A DNA stretch of 64,000 nucleotides, taken from the NCBI GenBank assembly GCA_910584935.1, contig CAJUDU010000003.1, forward strand, positions 8,772 through 72,771. The letters are read 5' to 3'. Below are positions 1 to 9,024 of the stretch, piece by piece. Origin of the DNA: an uncultured Butyricicoccus sp. (GTDB lineage: Bacteria > Bacillota > Clostridia > Oscillospirales > Butyricicoccaceae). How positions within the stretch are numbered: position 1 is the first letter of the stretch; every line of letters starts with the position of its first letter. The position numbers and the translations under genes are program-made. The notes under the pieces are model-generated. The model did not search any database and was not told where the DNA came from. It saw only the letters and a list, made by a program, of their open reading frames with translations.

Positions 1-1083
1 ACGAGTGTTTATCTTTATCATGCAGATGACCCAGAAGATAGCGTATACCGGACATTTCTTGCTGGCGCTTATGCACCGATGATGGATAATATTGCAGAAC
101 GTAGTATTTTAGATATTGGATATCAGGTGACAGGTGGACGTGGGGAAATGTATTTTTCGGATGTCATGCAGTTTGCAAATAAAAAAGCAGAAGTTATGAT
201 TTATTCTTTCCACCGCTATAAAGTTGCATATCCATATTTTTTAATTTCTTTTGTGTTAAGTGTTCTTACATTTTTATTTTGTGTCCTTGGGTTTATCAGT
301 TGGAAAATGCGGGATATCCGTATATTAAAAGATGCAATCCTAGTTATGGCAGAAGGAGATTTACAAAAAGAAATCCCCGCCTTTGGCGAGGATGAAATTG
401 GCATATTGGCCCATGAATTAGACCACTTGCGGATAGCATTAGATTCTAATATCCGACAGGAAGAACAAAGCCGCAAAGCCAACCAGGATTTAATTACAGC
501 AATATCCCACGATTTACGTACACCACTGACGATTTTAAATGGTTATTTGGAGATTTTGCAGCTAGGGCGGACAGATTTACAGGCGGATTATTTACAGCGT
601 TGTTTGCATAAAGTTGCAGATATCAAAGAAATGACAGATAAAATGTTTGAATATGCGCTGGTGTTTAAAGATAGTGAAAAACTCAGTTTGCAGCCGCTGC
701 CGCTGCAATGGATAGAACAAAACTTAAATGAAAATTGTGATTTTATTCGGCTTGCAGGGTTTCAAGTGCAATTAAACTGCCATATTCAGCAAGGGAATCT
801 TCTCGCGGATGCCGTTATCCTGAAACGGGTGTTTAATAATTTATTTTCCAATATATTAAAATATGGAGATAAGAAGCAACAGGTCGTGATTACCTGTCTG
901 GTAGAAAAACAAAAATTAAAAATTATATTTTTCAATACCATCAAAGAAGAACACAGCGGTACAGAAAGCAACCGCATCGGGCTGCGGAGTGTTGAAAAAA
1001 TGATTGCAATGCACTATGGACAGTTATATGTTCTTGCAGAGCAAAACACATTTATGGTAGAAATACAGCTTCCATTATTATAA
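1..1083 (+). CDS. Sensor histidine kinase, 5' truncated by window edge
   Basis: The reading frame is open from base 1, so the true start lies outside the window; the ATG at 79 is probably internal. It encodes the end of an extracytoplasmic sensor, a membrane segment (about 232-300, FLISFVLSVLTFLFCVLGF), a HAMP linker (DEIGILAHELD) and a HisKA domain with AISHDLRTPLTIL; the phospho-acceptor His is codon 508-510. The ATPase domain has a good N box (NNLFSNILKYGD), but the usual DxGxG box is replaced by FFNTIKEE and the second glycine box is reduced to RIGLRSVEKM. Such kinases phosphorylate a partner response regulator, presumably encoded just upstream. The stimulus cannot be told from the sequence. 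It ends at a bidirectional terminator facing the aromatic operon. Confidence 0.9.
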   Translation, partial: TSVYLYHADDPEDSVYRTFLAGAYAPMMDNIAERSILDIGYQVTGGRGEMYFSDVMQFANKKAEVMIYSFHRYKVAYPYFLISFVLSVLTFLFCVLGFISWKMRDIRILKDAILVMAEGDLQKEIPAFGEDEIGILAHELDHLRIALDSNIRQEEQSRKANQDLITAISHDLRTPLTILNGYLEILQLGRTDLQADYLQRCLHKVADIKEMTDKMFEYALVFKDSEKLSLQPLPLQWIEQNLNENCDFIRLAGFQVQLNCHIQQGNLLADAVILKRVFNNLFSNILKYGDKKQQVVITCLVEKQKLKIIFFNTIKEEHSGTESNRIGLRSVEKMIAMHYGQLYVLAEQNTFMVEIQLPLL

Positions 1084-1092
1084 AGAAGGATG

Positions 1093-1121
1093 AAAAAGCG
1101 CCTATTATCAGGCGCTTTTTT
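1093..1121. terminator. Bidirectional intrinsic terminator between convergent genes
   Basis: An 11-bp perfect stem, AAAAAGCGCCT and AGGCGCTTTTTT, encloses a six-base loop. It is flanked by A and T runs on both sides, so it can end both the kinase transcript (+) and the aromatic operon transcript (-), whose last stop codon is at 1124-1126. Confidence 0.9.
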
Positions 1122-1123
1122 CA

Positions 1124-4087
1124 TTATCTGAAATTACAGATTACCGAAGCAATTTCGGCACGGGTAATTTTTGCATTGGGGCGGATACTGCCATCTGTAT
1201 AACCATTAAAGATACCAGCAGCAGTTACACAGCCTACGGCTTCTTTTGCCCAGGCAGCAATAGACTTGCTGTCTTTGAAGGAGGCAGGATTGCCAGCATA
1301 GCCTTTTGGCAGGCATCTTGCAATAACGCTCATTGCTTCGGCACGGGTGATTTCCGCATTAGGATTGAATTTTACAGTACCAGAAGTGCTGGCTTGCCCG
1401 CTCATTACATTAGCGCGCACCACAGCAGCAATAGATGACTTTGCCCATTTGGGCAGGGAAGCGGCATCTGTAAAAGGAAGCGCTATATCACCAGATGTAT
1501 CAAGTTCCAGGACATTTGCCATTAGCACGGCAAATTCACTACGGCTGAGGTTTTTATTTGGGTTAAAACGCATGGTACCATTGGAAAGTTTCTCTCCATT
1601 CATGATCCCACGGTCGGATAGCAAGTTAATATATCCAGCAGCCCATGATGTGCTGATATCGGTAAATTTTGAAGTAGTACGGCTGCCCGCTGTGACAGTA
1701 ACAGCTTTTCGGCTGCGGTTGCCTGCATCATCTTCCGCTTCAATGATGATAACATGGGAACCAGCGGAGAGCGCTTCTGTTTTCACATCAATGGCTGCGG
1801 TTGAGGTGAAATAAGATGTATTAACGGCGTTTCCATCAACAAAAGCATGGACGCGGTCTGGGTGCAGAGGGGAAGAGTCGTGGTCTTGTGTGATGCGGGC
1901 TGTTACATAAGCACTTTGTCCAGCATCAACTGTTGTTTTGCTGTCTGTAATCGTGATAGCAGGCGCATCAGTATTCACTGCGGCATATTCACTTAGCAAG
2001 ATATGGTCAAGATATAGCGTTCCGCCACTGGCATGGGATAAACGAAGCCCAATTAAAGATGCAGCATTTTTGGGAACTTCAGCTTGAAGCTGTCGGTATG
2101 TGGATTGTACAGAAATACTGCATGGGACAGCAATTTCATTACCCGCTGCATCATGGAATATGACAGCAAGGTCACCGCTGCCAGCAGACAGCTTTGCCCA
2201 TAAGGTAAAAGCGGATTTTCCGTTTACGCTTGTTTCCGGTAAAACGAGATCGGCTGTATTTCCTTCATAAACGGCAGCAAGTGCGCTATAGCCACGGGAA
2301 ACGTGTTCTGGAGCTTCTGTTAAGGAAAGGGCTGCATTGGACGAGGAAAAAGGCTGTTCATCTTCAAAATCCGCAATGGACATTAAATCCTGTGGTTCTC
2401 CCATACCGATCGAAACAGAAACCGATTTAGAAACGCCATAGCAGGAAACATTAATTTTACCTGTGCCAGATCGGGTGGCTGTAAACAATCCATCTGCGGA
2501 AACGGTGCCAATATTGCCGGAAACACTCCAAACCATTTGTGAATTAAGGGATGCAATAGAAATCCCATTGCGGTAAACCACAGCATCAATTTGTGCGGTA
2601 TCGCCTGCCTGCATGGATAAGGAAGAAACAGCTTTGCCGTCTTTCAAAAGGGACATGGCAGTTGGTTCATCTGTTACAAATAAATCCATACTGCCAGCAG
2701 CATTGCCAGCGGCAGCATTTACTTTGACACTGCCAGGTTCCAAAGGCGCGGTATATTTCCCAGCTACGGCACTGCCTGCGGAAGCAGAATAAGTGATTGT
2801 TTCAGCTGTGGTGGTTTTGTTATAACTATTGTCCAGCGCAGTGACTGTAAAATCCACTGTGCCGCCTGGTAAGACATAATGGGTGGAAGGTTCTAAGTGA
2901 AGATAAGCAGGGATGCCATCTGGTGACGCATTGTTTATAAGAAAAATAAATGTGGAACACCGGCGCTCGCTACCATCAGAAGGGCGGGTAACCGTTGCAG
3001 TTTTGCCAGCAGAAGGGTTTTTGACGGTCAGTGCAGAAGAACCGCCACCATCTAAAGCAACAGCAGAAACACATCCAAGCCCAGTAAGCTCATCGGCTAA
3101 TTGTTTCGCCGTTAATCCTTTGCTGTAACTCGAATTTAGCCCATCAACTTCGTAAATCACAACACTGCCATCATTTTTAACGCCAACAGCAGAACGGGCG
3201 GTTGCGGATGAACCTGAATCGATGCCATTTGTGGTGACGTTGCCATTTAGCATCAGTTTTTTGCCGCCAACCGCATATAATACATCGCCCCAGCGTGCAT
3301 CATTGGTTTCAAAGTTGATGGTAATCTTCTCACCAATCTGAAAATCAACCCAAGGCATACTGGTGCAGTCATCCCGGCGGGAAAGAATCATTTGGTTTTC
3401 CCCAATTGCAAAGGAATCACTCCCAGCCACTTTATCAACGACAGTGAGTGTAATTGGTTGTCCAATTTTTAAAGTAGAAAAGTCATCATATTCCATAATG
3501 ATGCTTTGCCCGGCAGATGCAAAATGCGTGCTGTTAGAATAATAACGGTCCAGCAGGACAAGCCCACGGTCAGTACGTGTTTTATTATAATCAAAAACAG
3601 CAATCCGTCCGCTGTCACCGGAAACAACAATATTGGTAATCGGGTCGCCGATAATGGCAGAGCCATCCGGCATAAAGCCTACAGCGGCTTCCCAGTCAGT
3701 GGAAGTAATGACGCGCCCATTATCGATAAATAATCCTGTTGGTACGCCATCTGAAAAAGAGAAAAAGTCTGCATTGATGCCGCCAAGCACATCGTAGCCA
3801 CGTTCAGATAAGGAAGCTGCGGCTTGTGAAAGCGATAAGCGGCTGCCATAAAACTGGTTGCCAGACCGAACGCCGATAGGGGATACAGCGCTGTTTGGCA
3901 TATATGTAAGGATAGAAGCTTTTTGCAGCCCGTTGGCATTATAGCCTTCCTGACGAGAATAGGTTGTCCCAGAACCGATTGGATAAGAATAGGTAAACCC
4001 ACCAGTTAAAGCAGACGCTGAGCCGGTAGAAAAAACAGCGCAGATTAAACAGCCTGCGAGAATTCGTTTTGCCTTTGAGAAAATCAT
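1124..4087 (-). CDS. SLH-domain surface protein with phosphodiester glycosidase domain
   Basis: The product is about 987 aa and secreted. I chose the ATG at 4087 because AGAAGGG lies 7 nt upstream and the N-terminus is then a typical signal peptide (ILAGCLICAVFSTGSASA). After it comes a phosphodiester glycosidase (NAGPA/DUF2233) domain, about residues 60-390, with the family signature ALDGGGSSAL. Ig-like repeats (about 400-570), a carbohydrate-binding-like stretch (about 570-710) and another Ig-like segment follow. Three SLH repeats (about 810-987) each carry the ITRAE or LSRSE core and would hold the protein in the wall by secondary polymers. The enzyme domain family cleaves sugar phosphodiesters; the real substrate is unknown. 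The gene starts 19 nt after aroE-aroK on the same strand with no visible terminator between, so it may be read from the aromatic operon. Confidence 0.85.
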   Translation of the reverse strand: MIFSKAKRILAGCLICAVFSTGSASALTGGFTYSYPIGSGTTYSRQEGYNANGLQKASILTYMPNSAVSPIGVRSGNQFYGSRLSLSQAAASLSERGYDVLGGINADFFSFSDGVPTGLFIDNGRVITSTDWEAAVGFMPDGSAIIGDPITNIVVSGDSGRIAVFDYNKTRTDRGLVLLDRYYSNSTHFASAGQSIIMEYDDFSTLKIGQPITLTVVDKVAGSDSFAIGENQMILSRRDDCTSMPWVDFQIGEKITINFETNDARWGDVLYAVGGKKLMLNGNVTTNGIDSGSSATARSAVGVKNDGSVVIYEVDGLNSSYSKGLTAKQLADELTGLGCVSAVALDGGGSSALTVKNPSAGKTATVTRPSDGSERRCSTFIFLINNASPDGIPAYLHLEPSTHYVLPGGTVDFTVTALDNSYNKTTTAETITYSASAGSAVAGKYTAPLEPGSVKVNAAAGNAAGSMDLFVTDEPTAMSLLKDGKAVSSLSMQAGDTAQIDAVVYRNGISIASLNSQMVWSVSGNIGTVSADGLFTATRSGTGKINVSCYGVSKSVSVSIGMGEPQDLMSIADFEDEQPFSSSNAALSLTEAPEHVSRGYSALAAVYEGNTADLVLPETSVNGKSAFTLWAKLSAGSGDLAVIFHDAAGNEIAVPCSISVQSTYRQLQAEVPKNAASLIGLRLSHASGGTLYLDHILLSEYAAVNTDAPAITITDSKTTVDAGQSAYVTARITQDHDSSPLHPDRVHAFVDGNAVNTSYFTSTAAIDVKTEALSAGSHVIIIEAEDDAGNRSRKAVTVTAGSRTTSKFTDISTSWAAGYINLLSDRGIMNGEKLSNGTMRFNPNKNLSRSEFAVLMANVLELDTSGDIALPFTDAASLPKWAKSSIAAVVRANVMSGQASTSGTVKFNPNAEITRAEAMSVIARCLPKGYAGNPASFKDSKSIAAWAKEAVGCVTAAGIFNGYTDGSIRPNAKITRAEIASVICNFR

Positions 4088-4106
4088 ATTGGAATCCCTT
4101 CTAAGA

Positions 4107-5495
4107 TTAGATACATTGCAGCAAACTGTCAATCAGTTCGCTCAGCTTGGGGCTGCGCACAGATTTATCTGCTGCATGGCGGTAAATGTTTTTACGGGAA
4201 TTATATAAACGGCGAGTTTCTGCCAGCTTATTCCCGCTTTTGTCCAGCAAAGGACGACTGGTCGAGTTGGAAAGGTTTTTTATAATTCGGAAAAATGGTG
4301 TATCCAAATGAATTAAAAAACCATTTTCCTTGATAATTTCTACATTTTCTGGGCGCAGTATGGCGCCGCCGCCAAGCGAAATCACTGCACCATCTGTTTT
4401 GCAAATTTCACGCAGATATTTGGTTTCCAAATCGCGGAATGCTTGTTCACCATCTGAGGCAAAAATGTCTGAAATTTTCCGATTTTCTTTTTCTTCCAGA
4501 TAGATATCTGCATCAATATGTTTGAAGCCAGTCAAGCGGGACAGTCTGCGTCCTACTGTTGTTTTGCCGCTGCCCATAAATCCGCAAAGTACAAGGTTGC
4601 GTTTATGATGTTTTTCATGTAAACGTTTGACTGCCATTTTTGCAAGAACCCGCCGATGGATGCTGTCACAAGTGGAGGGATCAAATTGGGTGCCATTCCA
4701 AATGGTTTGTGCTGCTGCTGCTTGCATAATCAGCATATAAAGTCCATTGCGTACACGGGTTTTTCGACTGTGTGCCAAACACATGACCGAGGTAAGCGGG
4801 GGATTATAAATTGCATCAAAAACATATTCAGTTTTATGCGGCAGGAAGTATAGAGGTGTCTTCTCTTCGTGTGGGAACATACCAAGCGGTGTGCCATTGA
4901 TGATAATCTGGGTATCTTTTGGAATATGACGACGTGTACACACACCAATTTTGGCATGGGGAAATGTACATAGAAGCTGTGTGCGCAGTGCGCGGGCTTT
5001 ATCTAAACTACGTCCTGTGATAAATAAATGTGCACCAGAAGCAACACAGTGATATGCCATTACTGCAGCTGCGCCACCATAGCCCAGCAGCACAGTTTTG
5101 CGTCCACGCAGTTCCACATTGTCCTTTTCTAGCGTTGCCGCAAACCCAAAAATGTCGGTATTATAGCCGATTGATCTGCCATTTTTGAAGTGGATGGTGT
5201 TTACAGAATGCAGCCCGGCAGCATTTGGCTCCACTTCGTCCAGCAAAGGAATAACAGATTTTTTATGTGGAATTGTCACATTGATACCCTGCAATTTTTC
5301 TTGTGCCAGTTTTAATGCTTCTTCTAAATCTTCGGGCGGTACAGCAATGGCAATATAATCAGCCTCTATATGGGCGGCATCAAAAAGCTGCGCATGGAGT
5401 TCAGGACTCATCGTATGCCCAAGCGGCCAGCCGAATAAACCATAGGTAGAGCGCTTGGGCGTAAATTGGCGAAACTGCTCCAATGAATAGATCAT
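4107..5495 (-). CDS. aroE-aroK: Bifunctional shikimate dehydrogenase / shikimate kinase
   Basis: A 462-aa fusion carries out two shikimate pathway steps in the cytoplasm: reduction of 3-dehydroshikimate and phosphorylation of shikimate. Residues 1 to about 275 are AroE, with the substrate-site motif GHTMSPELH (Thr where the first Ser is usual), the catalytic Lys in NVTIPHKK, NTDIFGF, and an NADP-binding LLGYGGAAAV. From about residue 295 the chain is AroK, with Walker A GFMGSGKTT, the DADIYLE shikimate/Mg site, SLGGGAIL, and the lid RPLL. The two halves are joined by a short basic linker (KRLHEKHHKRN). There is no internal stop or frameshift, so the fusion looks real. The start lies 2 nt after the aroA stop, which suggests translational coupling. 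Confidence 0.95.
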   Translation of the reverse strand: MIYSLEQFRQFTPKRSTYGLFGWPLGHTMSPELHAQLFDAAHIEADYIAIAVPPEDLEEALKLAQEKLQGINVTIPHKKSVIPLLDEVEPNAAGLHSVNTIHFKNGRSIGYNTDIFGFAATLEKDNVELRGRKTVLLGYGGAAAVMAYHCVASGAHLFITGRSLDKARALRTQLLCTFPHAKIGVCTRRHIPKDTQIIINGTPLGMFPHEEKTPLYFLPHKTEYVFDAIYNPPLTSVMCLAHSRKTRVRNGLYMLIMQAAAAQTIWNGTQFDPSTCDSIHRRVLAKMAVKRLHEKHHKRNLVLCGFMGSGKTTVGRRLSRLTGFKHIDADIYLEEKENRKISDIFASDGEQAFRDLETKYLREICKTDGAVISLGGGAILRPENVEIIKENGFLIHLDTPFFRIIKNLSNSTSRPLLDKSGNKLAETRRLYNSRKNIYRHAADKSVRSPKLSELIDSLLQCI

Positions 5496-5497
5496 TT

Positions 5498-6778
5498 TTA
5501 CATTTTCCCTTCTAACTTTTTTAGTGTGTCAAAGAAATCAGGATAAGATATTGCTGTAATTTCTGGGTTTAAGATATCGCTTTGCCCTTCACAGCCAAGC
5601 GCACATACTGCCATACTCATTGCAACTCGATGGTCGTTAAATGATGCAAAGGATGCACCATGTAATGGGTGTCCGCCATCAATTACCATACCATCTTCTG
5701 TTTCACGTATTTTTGCACCCGCTTTAGAAAGTTCGCTGACCATGACAGCAATCCGGTTAGATTCCTTGACTTTTAGTTCCTGTGCATCACGTATGACGGT
5801 TTGCCCCTCTGCAAAAGCAGCAGCAACAGCAAGTATTGGCAGTTCATCAATTAGGCGTGGGATAATCTCTCCAGCAATGATTGTGCCATGCAGTTTTGTA
5901 GAACGTGCTGTCAAATCACAAACAGGCTCTGCGTTATTATGGTGGTTGGAAATGGTAATATCAGCCCCCATATCACGCAGGGCATCCAAAATGCCAGTGC
6001 GGGTTGGATTAATACCTACATTTTGAATGGTGATTTCAGAATTAGGGACAATGGATGCAGCAACAAGGAAAAATGCTGCGGAAGAAATATCTGCTGGGAC
6101 AGCAATATCTTTTGAAATCAGATTTCGGGGTGGGATAAGAGTAACATGATTGTTCTCGGACTGTACTTCAGCGCCTAACGCACGCAGCATCCGTTCTGTA
6201 TGATCGCGGGAGGGGGCTGGTTCAATAATATGGGTTGGGCTGTTTGCGTATAACCCAGCAAGCAAAATTGCGCTTTTGAGTTGTGCGGAAGCAACAGGTA
6301 ATGTATATGAAATACCGCGCAGGGAAGGGACAGGATGGATTTTTAAGGGGCAATAATTTTGATGAATGCCCGTAATATCCGCCCCCATTTGACGTAGTGG
6401 GGTCATGATACGTCCCATGGGGCGTTTTTGAATCGAGGCATCGCCAGATATTTGGACAGGGAACGGTTGCCCTGCCAATATGCCGCAAAGCAAGCGGGTG
6501 GTCGTCCCTGAATTGCCTGTATATAGTGCTTTATCTGGTTGTTTTAGCCCATGCAGCCCAGCACCATGGACAAGGACTTCATGTTCAGTGGTTTCAATTT
6601 GCACACCCATATGGCGGAAACAATCAATCGTAGACAGGCAGTCTTCACCCATCAGGAAACCTGTGATATGCGTATCACCATCAGCCAATGCGCCAAGCAT
6701 TACAGCACGATGGGAAATGGATTTGTCGCCGGGCACAGTAATTGTACCATGTAGCCCAGCAGATTGAGAAAGATACAT
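5498..6778 (-). CDS. aroA: 3-phosphoshikimate 1-carboxyvinyltransferase (EPSP synthase)
   Basis: The product, about 426 aa, transfers enolpyruvate from PEP to shikimate-3-phosphate, the sixth step toward chorismate. The N-terminal PGDKSISHRAVMLGAL is the PEP/shikimate-binding signature; GNSGTTTRLL, SAQLKSAILLAGL and the C-terminal FNDHRVAMS also match EPSP synthases. The ATG at 6778 is chosen over an upstream in-frame start because GGAGG precedes it at the right distance, overlapping the end of pheA. The start is 4 bp from the pheA stop and the stop is 2 bp from aroE-aroK, consistent with one tightly packed message. Confidence 0.96.
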   Translation of the reverse strand: MYLSQSAGLHGTITVPGDKSISHRAVMLGALADGDTHITGFLMGEDCLSTIDCFRHMGVQIETTEHEVLVHGAGLHGLKQPDKALYTGNSGTTTRLLCGILAGQPFPVQISGDASIQKRPMGRIMTPLRQMGADITGIHQNYCPLKIHPVPSLRGISYTLPVASAQLKSAILLAGLYANSPTHIIEPAPSRDHTERMLRALGAEVQSENNHVTLIPPRNLISKDIAVPADISSAAFFLVAASIVPNSEITIQNVGINPTRTGILDALRDMGADITISNHHNNAEPVCDLTARSTKLHGTIIAGEIIPRLIDELPILAVAAAFAEGQTVIRDAQELKVKESNRIAVMVSELSKAGAKIRETEDGMVIDGGHPLHGASFASFNDHRVAMSMAVCALGCEGQSDILNPEITAISYPDFFDTLKKLEGKM

Positions 6779-6782
6779 TATT

Positions 6783-7925
6783 TTATTCCTCCGGTGCAGA
6801 AGTAATATGATAACTGCCAAGCAAACGGAATGAAGAAAGTTCCTCAGAAAGCTGGAATATCAAGGAACGGACATTTTCACTGACCAAACTGCCTTCAAAA
6901 TCCGCATGAAAGCGGTAATTCCATGGTGTTTCCGGCAAGGGACGCGAATGGATTTCAGTTAAGTTGACATTGTGGTCAGAAAACATGGAGAGAACAGAAG
7001 AAAGCGTACCTTGATGATGTGGCAGGGTAAAGATAATGCTGACACGGTTATCCTCTGGCTGGGCGGAAAGCTGCCGACTGACCGCAATAAACCGGGTTTG
7101 GTTTGTCTTATCATCATTGATAGCGGCTGCCAGCACTTGAAGCCCATAGAGTTTTGCTGCATCTTCTGAACAGATTGCAGCACGTGTTGGGTTATTCCAA
7201 TCCCGCACCTGTTGCGCAGCAACTGCGGTGTTTGCTGCTTTACAACGTTCCAGCCCATGTGATTTTAAGTATTGCTGGCATTGATCCAGTGCAGGTTCGA
7301 TAGAATATGCTTGTTTAATGGTATCCATTGTTGCATTTGGACATCCTGCCAAGCAATGGCGGATATAATTGATATGGGAATGTGAAATATATAGGTTATA
7401 TTTCACCAGCAGGTCACAGGTTTCATTAATGGTGCCGATGGATGAATTTTCAATTGGGATAACGCCAAGGTCTGCATTCCCTTGTGCAACATGGCGGAAT
7501 ACATCTTCAAATGTTGCAACGTGATGCAGCTTTGCCCCATTAGAGAACATATATTGTGCCGCCTGCGATTGATAAGAAGCAGGCAGCCCCTGATAGACAA
7601 CATTTTTGGGGGAATTTATTCTTTCCTGCAATGGAAGGGATAAGATAGAAGGGTTTTGCGCTAAAATACGGCTGTATTGGTGCATTCGGCTAACTCGGAT
7701 AATACCCTTTAACATCGAAACATATTCAGGCTGTAAATTATCTGGTATCCGTTCGCACATCATTTCAAGCAATGCTTGTTCACGGTCTGGTTTCAGCACC
7801 CGGTCGCCGGTTACAATTTTATAATCAGCAACTTGCTCAGAAAGTGCCATCCGCTTTAAGAACAGCTTTTGCATCTCATTGTCAATTTGGTTGATATCAA
7901 GGCGGATTTCATTCAGTTCGCGCAT
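6783..7925 (-). CDS. pheA: Chorismate mutase / prephenate dehydratase (P-protein)
   Basis: This bifunctional enzyme takes chorismate to prephenate and then phenylpyruvate, the Phe-specific branch. Residues 1-85 form an all-helical AroQ-type chorismate mutase (LNEIRLDINQIDNEM, LFLKRMALSEQVADYK). Residues about 105-290 form the dehydratase, with the TNQTRFIAVSR signature. The last 80 residues form an ACT domain (SIIFTLPHHQGTLSSVLSMF; the ESRP-type element reads IHSRPLPETPW), which in this family binds Phe for feedback inhibition. I prefer the ATG at 7925 to the one at 7931, because GGAGGG is 8 nt from the former and only 2 from the latter. The start overlaps the end of aroC by 17 nt. The gene's presence in the operon fits the Phe specifier of the leader. 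Confidence 0.95.
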   Translation of the reverse strand: MRELNEIRLDINQIDNEMQKLFLKRMALSEQVADYKIVTGDRVLKPDREQALLEMMCERIPDNLQPEYVSMLKGIIRVSRMHQYSRILAQNPSILSLPLQERINSPKNVVYQGLPASYQSQAAQYMFSNGAKLHHVATFEDVFRHVAQGNADLGVIPIENSSIGTINETCDLLVKYNLYISHSHINYIRHCLAGCPNATMDTIKQAYSIEPALDQCQQYLKSHGLERCKAANTAVAAQQVRDWNNPTRAAICSEDAAKLYGLQVLAAAINDDKTNQTRFIAVSRQLSAQPEDNRVSIIFTLPHHQGTLSSVLSMFSDHNVNLTEIHSRPLPETPWNYRFHADFEGSLVSENVRSLIFQLSEELSSFRLLGSYHITSAPEE

Positions 7926-9012
7926 AACCATGGCCCTCCAAATAAAGATCGGTTAATGCAATGGCAGCAGCAGCTTCTATTACTGGCGCAGCACGTGTCA
8001 CAATACAAGGGTCATGCCGCCCATGGATGCACAGTTCTTCCATTTCGCCGCTTGATAGATTCAGAGTACGCTGTGGTTTCGAGATGGAAGGTGTCGGTTT
8101 GATAGCAACACGGAAAAGTAGTGGCATTCCACTTGTGATACCGCCTAATATGCCGCCATTATGATTGGTTTCAGTAACGACTTTTTCACCTTCAGCAAGG
8201 GTAAAGGCATCGTTTGCATGAGAGCCGCGAAATTCCGTAAACCCAAACCCGACACCAAATTCCACACCTTTAACAGCAGGTACAGAAAACAGCAAGGAAG
8301 ATAGCCGTCCTTCCACAGTATCCAGCATAGGACTGCCTAGTCCTGCGGGCATCCCAACAGCAGCACATTCAATGACACCGCCAACAGAATCCCCATCCAT
8401 ACGGGCTTCTTCAATTGCAGCCAGCATTGCCTTTTCAGCAAGCGGGTTGATAACTGGATAAGGTTGGTTACATAACTGCTCTAGTTGTTCGACATTTACT
8501 TCAATATCATCAAATGGGGTATCTTGAATCTGGGCAATAGATTGAATATGCGCACCAACAGAAATCCCTTTTGTTTTCAGATACAGCTTACACAGTGCCC
8601 CTGCGAATACCAACGGCGCTGTCAGCCTGCCGGAAAAATGCCCGCCGCCACGTGGGTCATTATAACCGCCAAAACGAACAAGCCCCGTATAATCCGCATG
8701 GCCTGGGCGGGGTTGGGCAGAAAAGTCCTTATAATCGCCTGAGCGGGTATCTGTATTTTCGATAATAGCACAAATAGGTGTGCCAGTTGTATAGCCCTGA
8801 TAAATGCCAGAAAGGATTTTCGGGATATCTGCTTCTTTTCGCGCTGTGGATTGTTTATTTTTCCCGGGGGCGCGGCGTGCCATTTCATGAAGGACAAAAG
8901 CTTCATCAAAGGGCAGCCCTGATGAGAATCCATCAAGCACCACACCAATACCGCCGCCATGGGACTCACCAAAAATAGAAACTTTTAATGCATTTCCCCA
9001 CACAGAACCCAT
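7909..9012 (-). CDS. aroC: Chorismate synthase
   Basis: The 367-aa product, of normal family length, removes phosphate from EPSP to give chorismate, using reduced FMN. Diagnostic stretches are WGNALKVSIFGESHG at the N-terminus, RPGHADYTGLVRFG, DPRGGGHFSGRLTAPLVFAG and the C-terminal GRHDPCIVTRAAPVIEAAAA. AAGGAGG lies 7 nt before the ATG. It lies between aroB, 12 nt upstream, and pheA, which overlaps its 3' end. No domain for flavin reduction is fused to it, so a separate flavin reductase must supply FMNH2. Confidence 0.97.
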   Translation of the reverse strand: MGSVWGNALKVSIFGESHGGGIGVVLDGFSSGLPFDEAFVLHEMARRAPGKNKQSTARKEADIPKILSGIYQGYTTGTPICAIIENTDTRSGDYKDFSAQPRPGHADYTGLVRFGGYNDPRGGGHFSGRLTAPLVFAGALCKLYLKTKGISVGAHIQSIAQIQDTPFDDIEVNVEQLEQLCNQPYPVINPLAEKAMLAAIEEARMDGDSVGGVIECAAVGMPAGLGSPMLDTVEGRLSSLLFSVPAVKGVEFGVGFGFTEFRGSHANDAFTLAEGEKVVTETNHNGGILGGITSGMPLLFRVAIKPTPSISKPQRTLNLSSGEMEELCIHGRHDPCIVTRAAPVIEAAAAIALTDLYLEGHGYARTE

Positions 9013-9024
9013 AGTAGTGCCTCC

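Noticed and set aside
1347..1814. 155-codon open frame opposite the SLH gene
   Set aside because: It is a mirror frame of the SLH-coding strand, with no ribosome site or family features.
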